Shown here: in pieces, positions 1-8,128 of the stretch
Numbering within the stretch: the first letter of the stretch is position 1
How the letters are laid out: every line of letters begins with the position of its first letter
Assembly: GCF_014640555.1 (NCBI RefSeq)
Contig: NZ_BMHE01000034.1
Span: 19,953-83,952 of the forward strand
Direction of reading: 5' to 3'
DNA from: Paenibacillus marchantiophytorum
GTDB lineage: Bacteria; Bacillota; Bacilli; Paenibacillales; NBRC-103111
Length of the DNA: 64,000 bases
Program-made: the position numbers and the translations under genes
Notes under the pieces: generated by a model
Seen by the model: only the letters and a program-made list of their open reading frames with translations
What the model was told of the DNA's origin: nothing
Databases searched by the model: none

Positions 1-522
1 CTGAATTTGGCTCAGCCGTTTGCTTTGGATGAGTTGATTCCCAAGGCAACGGAGATGGATTTAATGAAGGTAGCGATGAAGCCTTTGTCAGGTGGATTCA
101 TTCAACCGGTAGATCGTGCGATTCGTTATCCGTATAGCCAAGATGTGCATGTGACGATATCCGGTATGGTGAGCGTGAAGGAAGTTCAGGAGAACTTGGC
201 TGCCCAAGAGGAAGCGGTTGGGACCAAGGAGCGTCAGGAACTTGAACAACTGGCTGCTGAACTCGGGCAGCATGATTGCAGACGCTGCAACTACTGTTCA
301 TGTCCATTAGAAATTTCTATACCAGATGTGATGATCGCGAGTAAATTCAGGGAAAAATTTGGTCTGCTGCCCAAAGGTCATGGATTTTTTGAACGGCAGA
401 AGGAAAGAATAACAGGCTGCGCAGACCATGATCCATGCAAAGAAAAACCGCTTTGCGAGGATAAATGTCCTTATCATTTGCCGATGCAATCGGTCGTACA
501 GAAGGCCGCCTCTTTTTATTAA
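1..522 (+). CDS. Aldo/keto reductase with C-terminal Fe-S-type cysteine domain (5'-truncated by window edge)
   Basis: The frame is open from the first base, so only the C-terminal ~173 residues are present. The stretch MKPLSGGFIQP followed by SGMVSVKEVQENL matches the last barrel strand and helix of NADPH-dependent aldo/keto reductases of the kind that carry a C-terminal 4Fe-4S-like extension. That extension is visible as a cysteine cluster (CRRCNYCSC) and a second group of four cysteines in the last 40 residues (GC, PC, LC, KCP). The reduced substrate cannot be read from the sequence. The stop lies 27 bases before pepA with no terminator between, so cotranscription with pepA is possible. The TTG at position 7 is just an internal codon of the truncated frame. 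Confidence 0.8.
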   Translation: MNLAQPFALDELIPKATEMDLMKVAMKPLSGGFIQPVDRAIRYPYSQDVHVTISGMVSVKEVQENLAAQEEAVGTKERQELEQLAAELGQHDCRRCNYCSCPLEISIPDVMIASKFREKFGLLPKGHGFFERQKERITGCADHDPCKEKPLCEDKCPYHLPMQSVVQKAASFY

Positions 523-549
523 ATTGAACGAAGCAGGGAGATCGAAGCG

Positions 550-2061
550 ATGTTTGCTAAAATTACGACGATTACAACAAGTGGGTATACGTCATTATTG
601 GATAACGCAACAGGGGCAGACGCTATCCTAGTCTGCCTGAGTGAGGCTGAGCTGCGCCAGGAGATTATTCTCGGACAGCCGCAGCTCGATGAGGCCCTTG
701 CGCGCATGCTGGCAAAGGGCCAAATCACTGGCGCCTCCGGCGAGCTTGAGGCGCTGCCCACTTATGGGCTGCTGCCGTACGCGTACGTGCTGGTTGCGGG
801 GCTCGGCCCCGCAGCATCACGCGATACGCTGCGTGCAGCCGCGGTGTTCGCAAGCCGCAAGGCGCTTGCGCTTGGGGTAGAGAGCTTGGCGCTGAAGCTG
901 CCAAGCGGGTTCGACAGCCGGTCCGCCGCCTCGGCGCTGACCGAAGGGCTGCTTCTCGGTACGTACCGCATCGCGGCGTACCGCAAGAGCGACCCGGCGC
1001 GCGCTGAGCTGCGCCGGGCGGTACTGCTCACAGAAGCGGCTGCGGATGCAGCGCTTCTGGAGGTGGCCATCGCAACCGCCTCGGCGGTTGCGGAGGGCAC
1101 GAACTATGCCCGGGATCTGACGAACCTCCCGGGCAATAAGCTCGTTCCGGCTTCCCTCGCAGAGGAAGCCGTTCGGCTCGCCCAGCACTACGGCTTCGCC
1201 TGCGAAGTGCTGGACGAGCAAGAGATTGCCGCGCGCGGGATGGGCGGCCTCATCGCGGTTGGCGCAGGCAGCGTCAACCCGCCGCGCATGATCACCCTGC
1301 AGTATCAGGGTGATCCGGACTCCGCCGACGTGCTGGGCCTCGTCGGCAAGGGCGTGACCTTCGATACTGGCGGAATCTCGATGAAACGGCCCGATGGCAT
1401 GGAAGAGATGATCAGTGATATGGGCGGAGCGGCCACACTGCTCGGAGCCCTGCACATCGTCGGTCAACTCAAGCCCAAGGTGAACTTGGTTGTCGTGATC
1501 CCAACGGCGGAGAACATGACATCAGGCGCAGCCTATCGTCCGGGTGACATCGTCACGCTGCTCAGCGGGCATTCCGTTGAAGTGCTGAATACAGATGCCG
1601 AAGGCCGCATTATTCTGGCTGAAGGAATTACATACGCCAAGCAGAAAGGCGCGACACGCCTCATTGATGTTGCTACCTTAACAGGCGCCATTCTGATTTG
1701 CTTTGCCGATATCGCGACAGGGGCTGTGACGAATGACGACTTGTTCCTGAAGCCGCTGCTCCAAGCTGCTTCCGCAGCAGGCGAGAAAGTGTGGCAGCTG
1801 CCCAACTATCCGGAATACCGCGCCATGCTCAAAAGCGATGTGGCTGATATCAAGAACTCCACATCGTCAGATCGCTGGGCGGGAGCCATTACCGCGGGAT
1901 TATTCATCGGCTTCTTCGCTGAAGAAACGCCTTGGATCCACCTGGATACCGGCGGGACAGCTTGGTTATGGTCGGCCAAAGGCATCGAACCCAAAGGGGC
2001 AACAGGTGTCATGGTACGCACACTTGCCGCCTATCTGTGCGGAGAGCAACTGAATAGATGA
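550..2061 (+). CDS. pepA: Leucyl aminopeptidase, M17 family (PepA-like)
   Basis: 503 residues, the usual length for the family. Cytosolic M17 aminopeptidases are hexameric di-metal enzymes that remove N-terminal Leu and other residues. The N-terminal half (residues 1-~160) is the variable macro-like domain. The catalytic domain carries GKGVTFDTGGIS (metal-binding Lys and Asp), the signature NTDAEGR with its Asp and Glu ligands, and the ATLTGAI stretch. The ATG at 550 follows a purine-rich GGGAG site. The segment from roughly 700 to 1400 is markedly GC-richer than its surroundings, which produces long antisense ORFs that I do not regard as genes. A hairpin terminator follows at 2071. M17 enzymes can also bind DNA or act on cysteinyl-glycine; neither is visible here. 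Confidence 0.95.
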   Translation: MFAKITTITTSGYTSLLDNATGADAILVCLSEAELRQEIILGQPQLDEALARMLAKGQITGASGELEALPTYGLLPYAYVLVAGLGPAASRDTLRAAAVFASRKALALGVESLALKLPSGFDSRSAASALTEGLLLGTYRIAAYRKSDPARAELRRAVLLTEAAADAALLEVAIATASAVAEGTNYARDLTNLPGNKLVPASLAEEAVRLAQHYGFACEVLDEQEIAARGMGGLIAVGAGSVNPPRMITLQYQGDPDSADVLGLVGKGVTFDTGGISMKRPDGMEEMISDMGGAATLLGALHIVGQLKPKVNLVVVIPTAENMTSGAAYRPGDIVTLLSGHSVEVLNTDAEGRIILAEGITYAKQKGATRLIDVATLTGAILICFADIATGAVTNDDLFLKPLLQAASAAGEKVWQLPNYPEYRAMLKSDVADIKNSTSSDRWAGAITAGLFIGFFAEETPWIHLDTGGTAWLWSAKGIEPKGATGVMVRTLAAYLCGEQLNR

Positions 2062-2068
2062 ACCAACG

Positions 2069-2093
2069 AAAGAGCCCTCACGGGCTCTTTTTC
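2069..2093 (+). terminator. Intrinsic terminator of pepA
   Basis: A perfect 7-bp stem AGAGCCC / GGGCTCT with a 4-base loop is followed by five T, 8 bases after the pepA stop codon. Confidence 0.85.
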
Positions 2094-2166
2094 CATATCC
2101 TCACGATCTCTATTTCCATTAATCTCAAGCAATCTCTCGCGTTCCCACACGATCCCCATCGAGCCC

Positions 2167-2615
2167 GTAAGGTTGAAAAACAACCTTACCGCATAAGAAA
2201 AACCCGCCAAATCAGCGAATCGGCGCAGTTAACGCTGAAATACAGCGTTAAAGCTGCAGGATCAGCCGGGACCAAGCCCGTAAGGTTGCAAAACAACCTT
2301 ACAGTATGAAAAAAGTACGCCAAATCAGCGAATCGGCGCAGTTAACGCTGAAATACAGCGTTAAAGCTGTAGGATCAGCCAGAACCAAGCCGGTAAGGTT
2401 GCAAAACAACCTTACCGCATGAGAAAAGCCCGCCAAATCAGCGAATCGGCGCAGTTAACGCTGAAATACAGCGTTAAAGCTGCAGGATCAGCCAGAACCA
2501 AGCCCATAAGGTTGAAAAACAACCTTACAGCATGAAAAAAGTACGCCAAATCAGCGAATCGGCGCAGTTAACGCTGAAATACAGCGTTAAAGCTGCAGGT
2601 CTTTTACCGACTGAG
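2167..2615 (+). repeat. Family A repeat array, locus 1: four 113-bp units, each with two hairpins
   Basis: Hairpin 1, TAAGGTTG-A/CAAAA-CAACCTTA, starts at 2168, 2281, 2394 and 2507, an exact 113-bp period. Hairpin 2, AACGCTG-AAATA-CAGCGTT, recurs once per unit at about 2228, 2341, 2454 and 2567. The connecting sequence (CGCCAAATCAGCGAATCGG and so on) is also conserved. The same unit is found in opposite orientation at 19.9-20.8 kb. Only loop bases or bases outside the stems vary here. Reading frames through the array are an effect of the repetition and do not look like genes. Confidence 0.95.
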
Positions 2616-2893
2616 GTTCCCCAAGGCAGTGTGAAATCATTGAAATCCTCGGTGAATGGATTGGAGATGTCCACGAGGTTTTGCCAGCGAGCATCGCTTC
2701 ATTGTCGCTGGCTCAGGTCGGCTTGAAGAGCCTCTGCCAATTCAACTGGTTTGACGTGTTCCCCGCCGTCTGCTTGCCATATTCGCAAGTGTGTGTCTGC
2801 CTTGGTTGCTGAGCTGGGACAGAAGCCTTCAATTATCCTTGCCTATGTCGCAGTCCGCACAGGGAGTACCACTGTGCCGGCGCTGCAACAAAG
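2616..2893. other. Intergenic stretch without a recognisable gene
   Basis: About 280 bases lie between the family A array and the terminator at 2894. No ORF has a credible ribosome binding site. On the minus strand a 45-codon open stretch ends near 2690 but has no start codon and I recognise nothing in it. It may be a remnant or simple non-coding sequence. Confidence 0.5.
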
Positions 2894-2930
2894 AAACACC
2901 CAGCCATCTTAGATGGCTGGGTGTTTCTCT
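2894..2930. terminator. Strong, probably bidirectional, intrinsic terminator
   Basis: A near-perfect stem of about 16 bp (AAACACCCAGCCATCT paired with its complement) is flanked by A-rich sequence on the left and TTTCTCTGTT on the right. It sits just downstream of the stop of the minus-strand gene that follows, and can also stop plus-strand transcription leaving the array. Confidence 0.85.
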
Positions 2931-2936
2931 GTTAAT

Positions 2937-3494
2937 CTATGCGCCAATACTTTGACCCGTCGCAGCTGGCTGCGAGAGTGGACGCTGCAAGAGTTCAATG
3001 ATATCAGACAATTGGATGACGAGGCGATTGACTTCGTTGGTTGTATAAGATAGCTGTTCCGTGCGCTGTTTGAGTTGTGCTAAAGAAATGCCGACCCAGT
3101 TTTTCTTGCTGCGGTGAAGAAAAAGATCATATTTTAAAACCGTCAACGTCGCGGCTAAAGGATCTGGTTTGATATACACATTTTTCATGATATCATCCAA
3201 ATGGAAGAAAAGTTTCCCGCTGTTCCATTTCACATAACCTGGATCAAAATAGATGACCAGAAAATCAGCATCCGCTTGATCTTTGTTCTCCATTGTGATC
3301 AATCGGACAGCACCTTTGGCCTGATTCGGTTTAATGAATTGACCGGTTCGGATGTCAGGAAGAAAGGGAACAATGAGCAGCGGCCCCACGCTTGCGATAT
3401 ACAAATAAGTGGTTGACTGGAACACAAGAGAGAGTACAATGAAGATCAAAAAGAGTAATAAACTTGTGATAAGACCAAAATGGTTTGGTTTCAT
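2937..3494 (-). CDS. Hypothetical two-helix membrane protein
   Basis: 185 residues. Two hydrophobic segments at about 7-27 and 29-50 are followed by a soluble ~130-residue domain rich in beta-strand-like sequence (FLVIYFDPGYVKWNSGKLFF) and a C-terminal helix with LIIQL/IIELLQRP character. This is the layout of an N-terminally anchored protein with a cytoplasmic domain. I do not recognise a family. It is transcribed alone, away from the MFS operon, and shares the intergenic region 3495-3624 as a divergent promoter region. The terminator at 2894 closes it. Confidence 0.75.
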   Translation of the reverse strand: MKPNHFGLITSLLLFLIFIVLSLVFQSTTYLYIASVGPLLIVPFLPDIRTGQFIKPNQAKGAVRLITMENKDQADADFLVIYFDPGYVKWNSGKLFFHLDDIMKNVYIKPDPLAATLTVLKYDLFLHRSKKNWVGISLAQLKQRTEQLSYTTNEVNRLVIQLSDIIELLQRPLSQPAATGQSIGA

Positions 3495-3624
3495 GGCTAT
3501 TCGATGATCCCGCCTGACATGATAGATTAGGAAGTCAGTCCTATTTTACCATAAGCGCCCTATCTTTTGTAACTAGTAGATCTACTTATCACCCAAGAAT
3601 TACAAATGGAGGCGAGGAAGACTC

Positions 3625-4896
3625 ATGAATGTGCTGGATCGTTGGCGAAATCCTAGAAAGAAAATGTCTTCCAACCGTAAAAGTTTGCTGGTAGCTACGC
3701 TGGAAGGGTTCCCGGCAGTCATTATTTTCCAACTGCTGGGTGGACCGTTTTTAACGGGATACTTGTTGTATTTGGGAGCGACCTCAACGGAAATAGGTTT
3801 TGTTTTGGCTGTTACAACGGTTGTTAATATTATTCAAATCGGCATGGCTGTCATCATGCAAAAATTTAGAAATCGCAAGCGAATGCTGCTTATTTTTGCT
3901 TCCTCGCATCGAATCCTTTGGACCGCTGTTGGCGTTATTCCATTCGTCTTCCCGCAGGATATGTGGGTATTCATGTATATCGTGCTTTACACGGCTGCGC
4001 ATTTAGGCAATGCGGCAGGCGGTATTGTCTGGACTTCGCTCATCAGCGATGCGGTGCCTGGGCCTATTCGCGGGCGATACTTTGGGCTGCGCAATACGAT
4101 CCTGGGTGGCGTTAGTTCGCTCGCGCTTTTTGTTGGCGGGCAAATTTTGGACCGATATCCTGGCGGTCAGGGCTTTACTATTCTATTTATGATTTGTGCG
4201 GTGTGTGTCATTTTGAATATATCCGCTTTCTTTTTATATCCGAACCCGCCTTTCGAGCCCTCAACGGAATCCAACCCGGTCGGGATGATCGGCAAGCCGC
4301 TCAGAGATCGTGCTTTTCTTAAAGCGATTCTCTTCTTGGCCGTATTTTTATTCGTGCAGGGGGTGACCGTCCCACTTTTCTCTTATGTGATGCTCAAGTT
4401 AATGAAAATTAACTATGAAACAGTGTCATTAATTACTGTGGTACATACCTTGGTCATGATGGCGAGCTATTATGTGTGGGGAAATCTGAATGCACGGTTC
4501 AGCGCGCAAACTTTGCTGTTGTGGTCCTTGCCGATTATTGCCCTTGCTTGTTTATTGTGGGGAGCGATTGCTTTCATTCCAGCTATAGCCGTTTTGTATG
4601 CTGTTCATATTGTGCTTGGCGTAGGTCTGGGCGGGTTTAATCAGATGGTTTTTACATTTACGATTGGTGATACGCCTAAGAGCGAGCGGCCGATGTATAT
4701 TGCGACATATTCGGCAATTACCGGATTTGCAGCTTTTTTAGGACCTATTTTTGGCGGAAAAGTGTATGCCTTGCTCATCGATGCCCCACTCTGGGTGCAG
4801 ATTTATGGCGTTTCAACGATTGTAGGAGCTGTCTTGCTAGTGCTGGGCGTATTGGTTGGGCGATTGGTACTTGGAAAAGAATTGAGGAGGGAATAG
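3625..4896 (+). CDS. MFS transporter, 12 predicted membrane segments
   Basis: 423 residues, an ordinary length for a 12-helix major facilitator. Alternating hydrophobic segments run the whole length. The loop after helix 2 has the basic MQKFRNRKRML pattern typical of MFS proteins, and VPGPIRGRYFGLRNT resembles the motif after helix 4 in sugar and drug facilitators. A GGAGGCGAGGAAG ribosome binding site precedes the ATG. The next gene, a sugar-type dehydrogenase, starts 3 bases after the stop, and a WYL regulator follows. The three-gene run suggests import of a sugar or polyol derivative, but the substrate cannot be assigned. Confidence 0.9.
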   Translation: MNVLDRWRNPRKKMSSNRKSLLVATLEGFPAVIIFQLLGGPFLTGYLLYLGATSTEIGFVLAVTTVVNIIQIGMAVIMQKFRNRKRMLLIFASSHRILWTAVGVIPFVFPQDMWVFMYIVLYTAAHLGNAAGGIVWTSLISDAVPGPIRGRYFGLRNTILGGVSSLALFVGGQILDRYPGGQGFTILFMICAVCVILNISAFFLYPNPPFEPSTESNPVGMIGKPLRDRAFLKAILFLAVFLFVQGVTVPLFSYVMLKLMKINYETVSLITVVHTLVMMASYYVWGNLNARFSAQTLLLWSLPIIALACLLWGAIAFIPAIAVLYAVHIVLGVGLGGFNQMVFTFTIGDTPKSERPMYIATYSAITGFAAFLGPIFGGKVYALLIDAPLWVQIYGVSTIVGAVLLVLGVLVGRLVLGKELRRE

Positions 4897-4899
4897 GCT

Positions 4900-5823
4900 A
4901 TGACTAAAAAAAGAATCGGACTTATTGGTTTGGGTGATATCGCGCAAAAGGTCTATTTGCCGCTGCTTTCGGTCAATGAGTCGGTAGAAATTGCAGGCAT
5001 AATGAGCTCTACACCAACTACGGTTGAACGAATGAAGGCTAAATATCGAATCCCTTATGGGACAACGAATTTGGATGAGCTGCTAGCTTTGGGATTGGAT
5101 GCTGTATTTGTGCATAGTCCAACTTCGACGCATTATGAGCTTGCAATGAAATGTATCGAGCATGGTGTAGCCGTTTATGTCGATAAGCCGTTGTCCTATG
5201 ACTGGGATCAGTCGGTGCAAATGGCATCCTTTGCGGAACAAAAAGGCATTCTGCTTGCTGCGGGCTTTAATCGCAGATTTGCTCCGCTCTATGTGGAGGC
5301 CAAGCAATGGCTGCAGGAAGCAGGCGGCTTCGATTGGTGTTCAGCCGTGAAGCATCGGATCAAGCTGCAAGGCCATGGCGCCAAAGAAACCTTATATGAT
5401 GATTTGATACATATGCTGGACCTTTTATTATGGCTGGGCGAAAGCCCTTATGAAGTAAACACATATCATCAGCAAGTTGATGATGCCGGCAAGCTGCTTC
5501 ATGCCTCGGGAACATTGGCATTCGGCTCGGCGGTTGGGACATACAGCATGGTTCGGCTTGCAGGCGTAGATCTCGAAAAAGTCGAGCTGCACGGAAGCGG
5601 GCGGTCTGTGGAAGTTACGAATCTGGAGTCAGCCGTCTTCTATGAGAAAGGTGGAGCCCCACGTGTGCGTACGTTCGGAAGTTGGGACACCGTGCTGGAA
5701 AGAAGAGGCTTCGCAAGCGTTGTTCAGCATTTCTTGGATAGCTTAAACAATCCGAATGCTTGCAGCATTCGTGGTGATCTAGTACTGGACTCACATCGCT
5801 TAGTGGAACGGTTGTCGGTGTAA
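4900..5823 (+). CDS. Gfo/Idh/MocA family oxidoreductase
   Basis: 307 residues. The N-terminal Rossmann fold begins at IGLIGLGDIAQKVYLPLL (GxGxxA-like nucleotide loop). VDKPLSYD near residue 93 is the family's E/DKP motif, with the catalytic-type lysine. The C-terminal half holds the alpha/beta substrate domain, including DDLIHMLDLLLWLG with the conserved His. Members oxidise or reduce sugar, inositol or related substrates with NAD(P). At 307 residues it is shorter than the ~340-380 typical of sugar-active members. It is translationally close to the MFS gene upstream and the WYL regulator downstream. Confidence 0.9.
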   Translation: MTKKRIGLIGLGDIAQKVYLPLLSVNESVEIAGIMSSTPTTVERMKAKYRIPYGTTNLDELLALGLDAVFVHSPTSTHYELAMKCIEHGVAVYVDKPLSYDWDQSVQMASFAEQKGILLAAGFNRRFAPLYVEAKQWLQEAGGFDWCSAVKHRIKLQGHGAKETLYDDLIHMLDLLLWLGESPYEVNTYHQQVDDAGKLLHASGTLAFGSAVGTYSMVRLAGVDLEKVELHGSGRSVEVTNLESAVFYEKGGAPRVRTFGSWDTVLERRGFASVVQHFLDSLNNPNACSIRGDLVLDSHRLVERLSV

Positions 5824-5824
5824 C

Positions 5825-6799
5825 GTGAGCAAAGCAGATCATATGCTTACAATCCTGTGGCTGCTCCAGTCGAATAGGAGAGTAACCGCTAAACAGCTTG
5901 CTGAAAAACTGGAAATTAATATTCGAACAGTATACCGATATATCGATGCCTTATGCGCTAGCGGTGTCCCAATTATTGCCGATTCCGGCCATAATGGCGG
6001 GTACAGCCTTCTAGGGGAGTTTAAGGATGCGCCGCTTGTTTTTGATCTCGATGAGCAGAAAGCATTGATTCAAGCTGCCGCTTTCGCTCAGGAGGCTGGC
6101 TATCCTTACGGAGAGAAGCTAAGTCAAGCGGTTGCCAAGTTGAAAATGTACACCAATCAAGAGCAGCTTCGTCAGATCCACCTGCATGAACAAGGATTGG
6201 ATGTCATTCACCCTCAAGCGGATGCTTCGCAAACCCATCTTTTACAGGAAGTTGAGGTTGCTGTAGCTAAGAGTCAAACAATTCGTATGCAATACCAGAA
6301 AGGGTATGGCACTGTCACTGAGTCTCGCGATCTAGATCCCTATGGAATTGTTAGTTGGAAAAGCAAATGGTACGTGGTTGGTCATTGCCATCTTCGCAGC
6401 ACGATTCGCAGCTTTCGCATCGATCGCATTCGCTTGCTGGAGACAATGGATCAAATATTTGAGCGGCCTGCCGATTTCTCTGCGCGCAAATTTCTTCTTT
6501 CCGGTGTAATGCCAGATACGGAGAAACCGGATGAGATGATCTCTGTCAAAATAACGGGGAAGGAACAAGCCTTGGATGACTTGTGCGGTCATTGGTTTCT
6601 AGTTCATACACTCGTGGAACGAACGCAGTTCGAGGCGCATTTTCGCATGGAGGAGCGCTCTGTCAAATTTCATTTGCCTTATTTCCTTCTGACTTATGGA
6701 GGGACACTCCAAATCAAGGAACCGCAGCTGCTCAAGAGATTAATGATTGAGGTATCCAGAAATTTACATCAATTTTATGCGGCAGCTGAACTTGACTGA
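5825..6799 (+). CDS. YafY-type transcriptional regulator (HTH-11 plus WYL domain)
   Basis: 324 residues from a GTG start one base after the previous stop, which suggests translational coupling. An N-terminal winged helix-turn-helix (TAKQLAEKLEINIRTVYRYI) is followed by NGGYSLL, the usual link in this family. The WYL domain lies at about 140-225 (DPYGIVSWKSKWYVVGHC, then IRSFRIDRI). WYL domains bind nucleic acid or small ligands and control the attached HTH. It probably regulates the MFS/oxidoreductase genes it is coupled to, though that is inferred from position alone. Confidence 0.9.
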   Translation: MSKADHMLTILWLLQSNRRVTAKQLAEKLEINIRTVYRYIDALCASGVPIIADSGHNGGYSLLGEFKDAPLVFDLDEQKALIQAAAFAQEAGYPYGEKLSQAVAKLKMYTNQEQLRQIHLHEQGLDVIHPQADASQTHLLQEVEVAVAKSQTIRMQYQKGYGTVTESRDLDPYGIVSWKSKWYVVGHCHLRSTIRSFRIDRIRLLETMDQIFERPADFSARKFLLSGVMPDTEKPDEMISVKITGKEQALDDLCGHWFLVHTLVERTQFEAHFRMEERSVKFHLPYFLLTYGGTLQIKEPQLLKRLMIEVSRNLHQFYAAAELD

Positions 6800-6860
6800 C
6801 CATTTCTGTCAGTGAAGATGTTCTACAATGGGTTTAAGTGAAGCCCAAGGAGGAAATACA

Positions 6861-7268
6861 ATGAATTTATTGCAAGTTCGCATTTTGGTGGAAGATTTTC
6901 AGAAGAGTGTTGCTTTCTATAGAGATCAATTGGAACTCAAGGTCGATTGGTATGAAGAATCAATGGAGTATGCCTTGTTTCACACGGGTGCTGCTCGCGT
7001 CGAACTGTTGTCACGCAAAGCAATGAGTCAGTCACTAGGAGAAGTATTGGAGTCCAACAACCCGTATGCCACGAACTTTTTACTGAATATTGAAGTAGAA
7101 GATCTAGATGCTACCTATGCGCGGCTGCGTGAAAAAGACGTTCAATTTGTGAAAGAACCTCATTACAATGCGCAATGGAAGGGGCAATTTGCATACTTCA
7201 GAGATTTGGATGGCACGTTGATCGAGCTGTATCAAGCTGCCAAGAAAGAGGATGGAGTTAATGTCTAA
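6861..7268 (+). CDS. VOC (glyoxalase/bleomycin-resistance) family protein
   Basis: 135 residues from the ATG at 6861, chosen because AAGGAGGAA lies 5 bases upstream; an upstream in-frame ATG at 6828 has no such site. MNLLQVRILVEDFQKSVAFYRDQLEL and the C-terminal FAYFRDLDGTLIELYQ are the two beta-alpha-beta-beta-beta modules of the vicinal oxygen chelate fold, with the C-terminal Glu metal-ligand position present. The family includes lyases, dioxygenases and antibiotic-binding proteins, so function is open. The 3' end overlaps the DinB-like gene by 8 bases. Confidence 0.9.
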   Translation: MNLLQVRILVEDFQKSVAFYRDQLELKVDWYEESMEYALFHTGAARVELLSRKAMSQSLGEVLESNNPYATNFLLNIEVEDLDATYARLREKDVQFVKEPHYNAQWKGQFAYFRDLDGTLIELYQAAKKEDGVNV

Positions 7269-7770
7269 TCCAACTATGAAGAGCTACGAATACCATGCGT
7301 GGGCAAATGGGCGAGTTTTTGCGCGGTTAGCGGAGCTGTCGGAGGAGACTCTGCATCAGGAGCTAAAGGATGTGTTCCCTAGCCTTTATGCAGGACTAGT
7401 ACATATCTATCAGGTAGATACGGTTTGGCTCGCCGCCGTGCAAGGACGCAGTTATGAAGAAGCCAAGGAATTGCGAGCTAAGGTCCAGGAAAAGACGACG
7501 GGGAAAAGTATCAAGGAGCTAGAAGCTTTGTTTTTGGAGCTTGCTGAGTCCTATCGGAATTTTTTGAATGAAGGTGGTGTTCCCCAGTTGGTGAGGGATT
7601 TCACCCATCCAACCCTAGGGGTTCTGGAAGCCAGCATCAGTGAGTTGATTCAGCATGTGGTAAATCATGGCACGTATCACCGTGGCAATATCACGTCGAT
7701 GCTGCGCCAGCTTGGATACACAGGTGTTCCAACTGATTATGTGCTTTACTTGTATGAGGCGAATAAATAA
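7261..7770 (+). CDS. DinB/YfiT-like putative metal-dependent hydrolase
   Basis: 169 residues. The family is a four-helix bundle with a three-histidine metal site. Here YHAWANGRVF opens helix 1, LVHIYQVDTVW supplies the first His, and HVVNHGTYHRGNI supplies the last pair. Many relatives are uncharacterised or act as bacillithiol-linked transferases. The ATG at 7261 is favoured over an in-frame ATG at 7252 by spacing from the GAGG at 7246. It overlaps the VOC gene, so the two are coexpressed. Confidence 0.9.
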   Translation: MSNPTMKSYEYHAWANGRVFARLAELSEETLHQELKDVFPSLYAGLVHIYQVDTVWLAAVQGRSYEEAKELRAKVQEKTTGKSIKELEALFLELAESYRNFLNEGGVPQLVRDFTHPTLGVLEASISELIQHVVNHGTYHRGNITSMLRQLGYTGVPTDYVLYLYEANK

Positions 7771-7775
7771 AGAGA

Positions 7776-7821
7776 TGAGGCTGCTTCACAAGGTTGATAA
7801 CCTTGCTGGCAGCCTCATTTG
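7776..7821 (+). terminator. Intrinsic terminator after the DinB-like gene (terminator family D)
   Basis: TGAGGCTGC pairs with GCAGCCTCA, and an inner AAGGTT-gat-AACCTT helix fills the loop. A short T-rich run follows. Similar two-helix terminators occur at 28933 and 31815. Confidence 0.8.
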
Positions 7822-7835
7822 TTTATAAGGGCGAG

Positions 7836-8100
7836 CTATTTCTGCGCTTTTATCTTTTGCTGCAGCTGCTGGATGGCATTCCGCAGCATCTGGAGCTGCG
7901 CGACTTTATTTTACAAGCTGTTGTAAGTGTCTTGATGTTGGAAATAACCGAGTTGCCATAATAATCGCAGCAAATCATCCAAATGATCTGGTTGCCGGCT
8001 AGATCCGTTGCTGTGACTTCAAGTGTATGCTGACCTAACCAGAGGCTGAGCGGCGGGAGGTTCAGATTCGTCGGAACAACGGCGCCGTTAATTTGACGAT
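7836..8100 (-). pseudogene. Decayed 3' end of a surface (Ig-like repeat) protein gene
   Basis: Read on the minus strand, 8085 to about 7990 encodes NGAVVPTNLNL then WLGQHTLEVTATDLAGNQ, which resembles the C-terminal beta-sandwich domain of large Paenibacillus-type cell-surface proteins. A frameshift near 7985 moves the frame to DHLDDLLRLLWQLGYFQHQ. An in-frame TAA at 7911-7913 interrupts what would read LLNKVAQLQML, and the tail ends QQLQQKIKAQK at a stop (7836-7838). At least one frameshift and one nonsense codon, and no upstream part of the gene, show it is a remnant. It abuts the 3' end of gcvPB. Confidence 0.75.
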
Positions 8101-8128
8101 GGTTGAGGCAACGCCGTGAAGTTAGGGA

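Noticed and set aside
817..1467. Minus-strand ORF (216 codons) opposite pepA
   Set aside because: Antisense shadow of the GC-rich segment of pepA without start signals.
2167..2615. Possible CRISPR array
   Set aside because: Units are contiguous 113-bp repeats with conserved sequence throughout and no unique spacers, and no cas genes are present.
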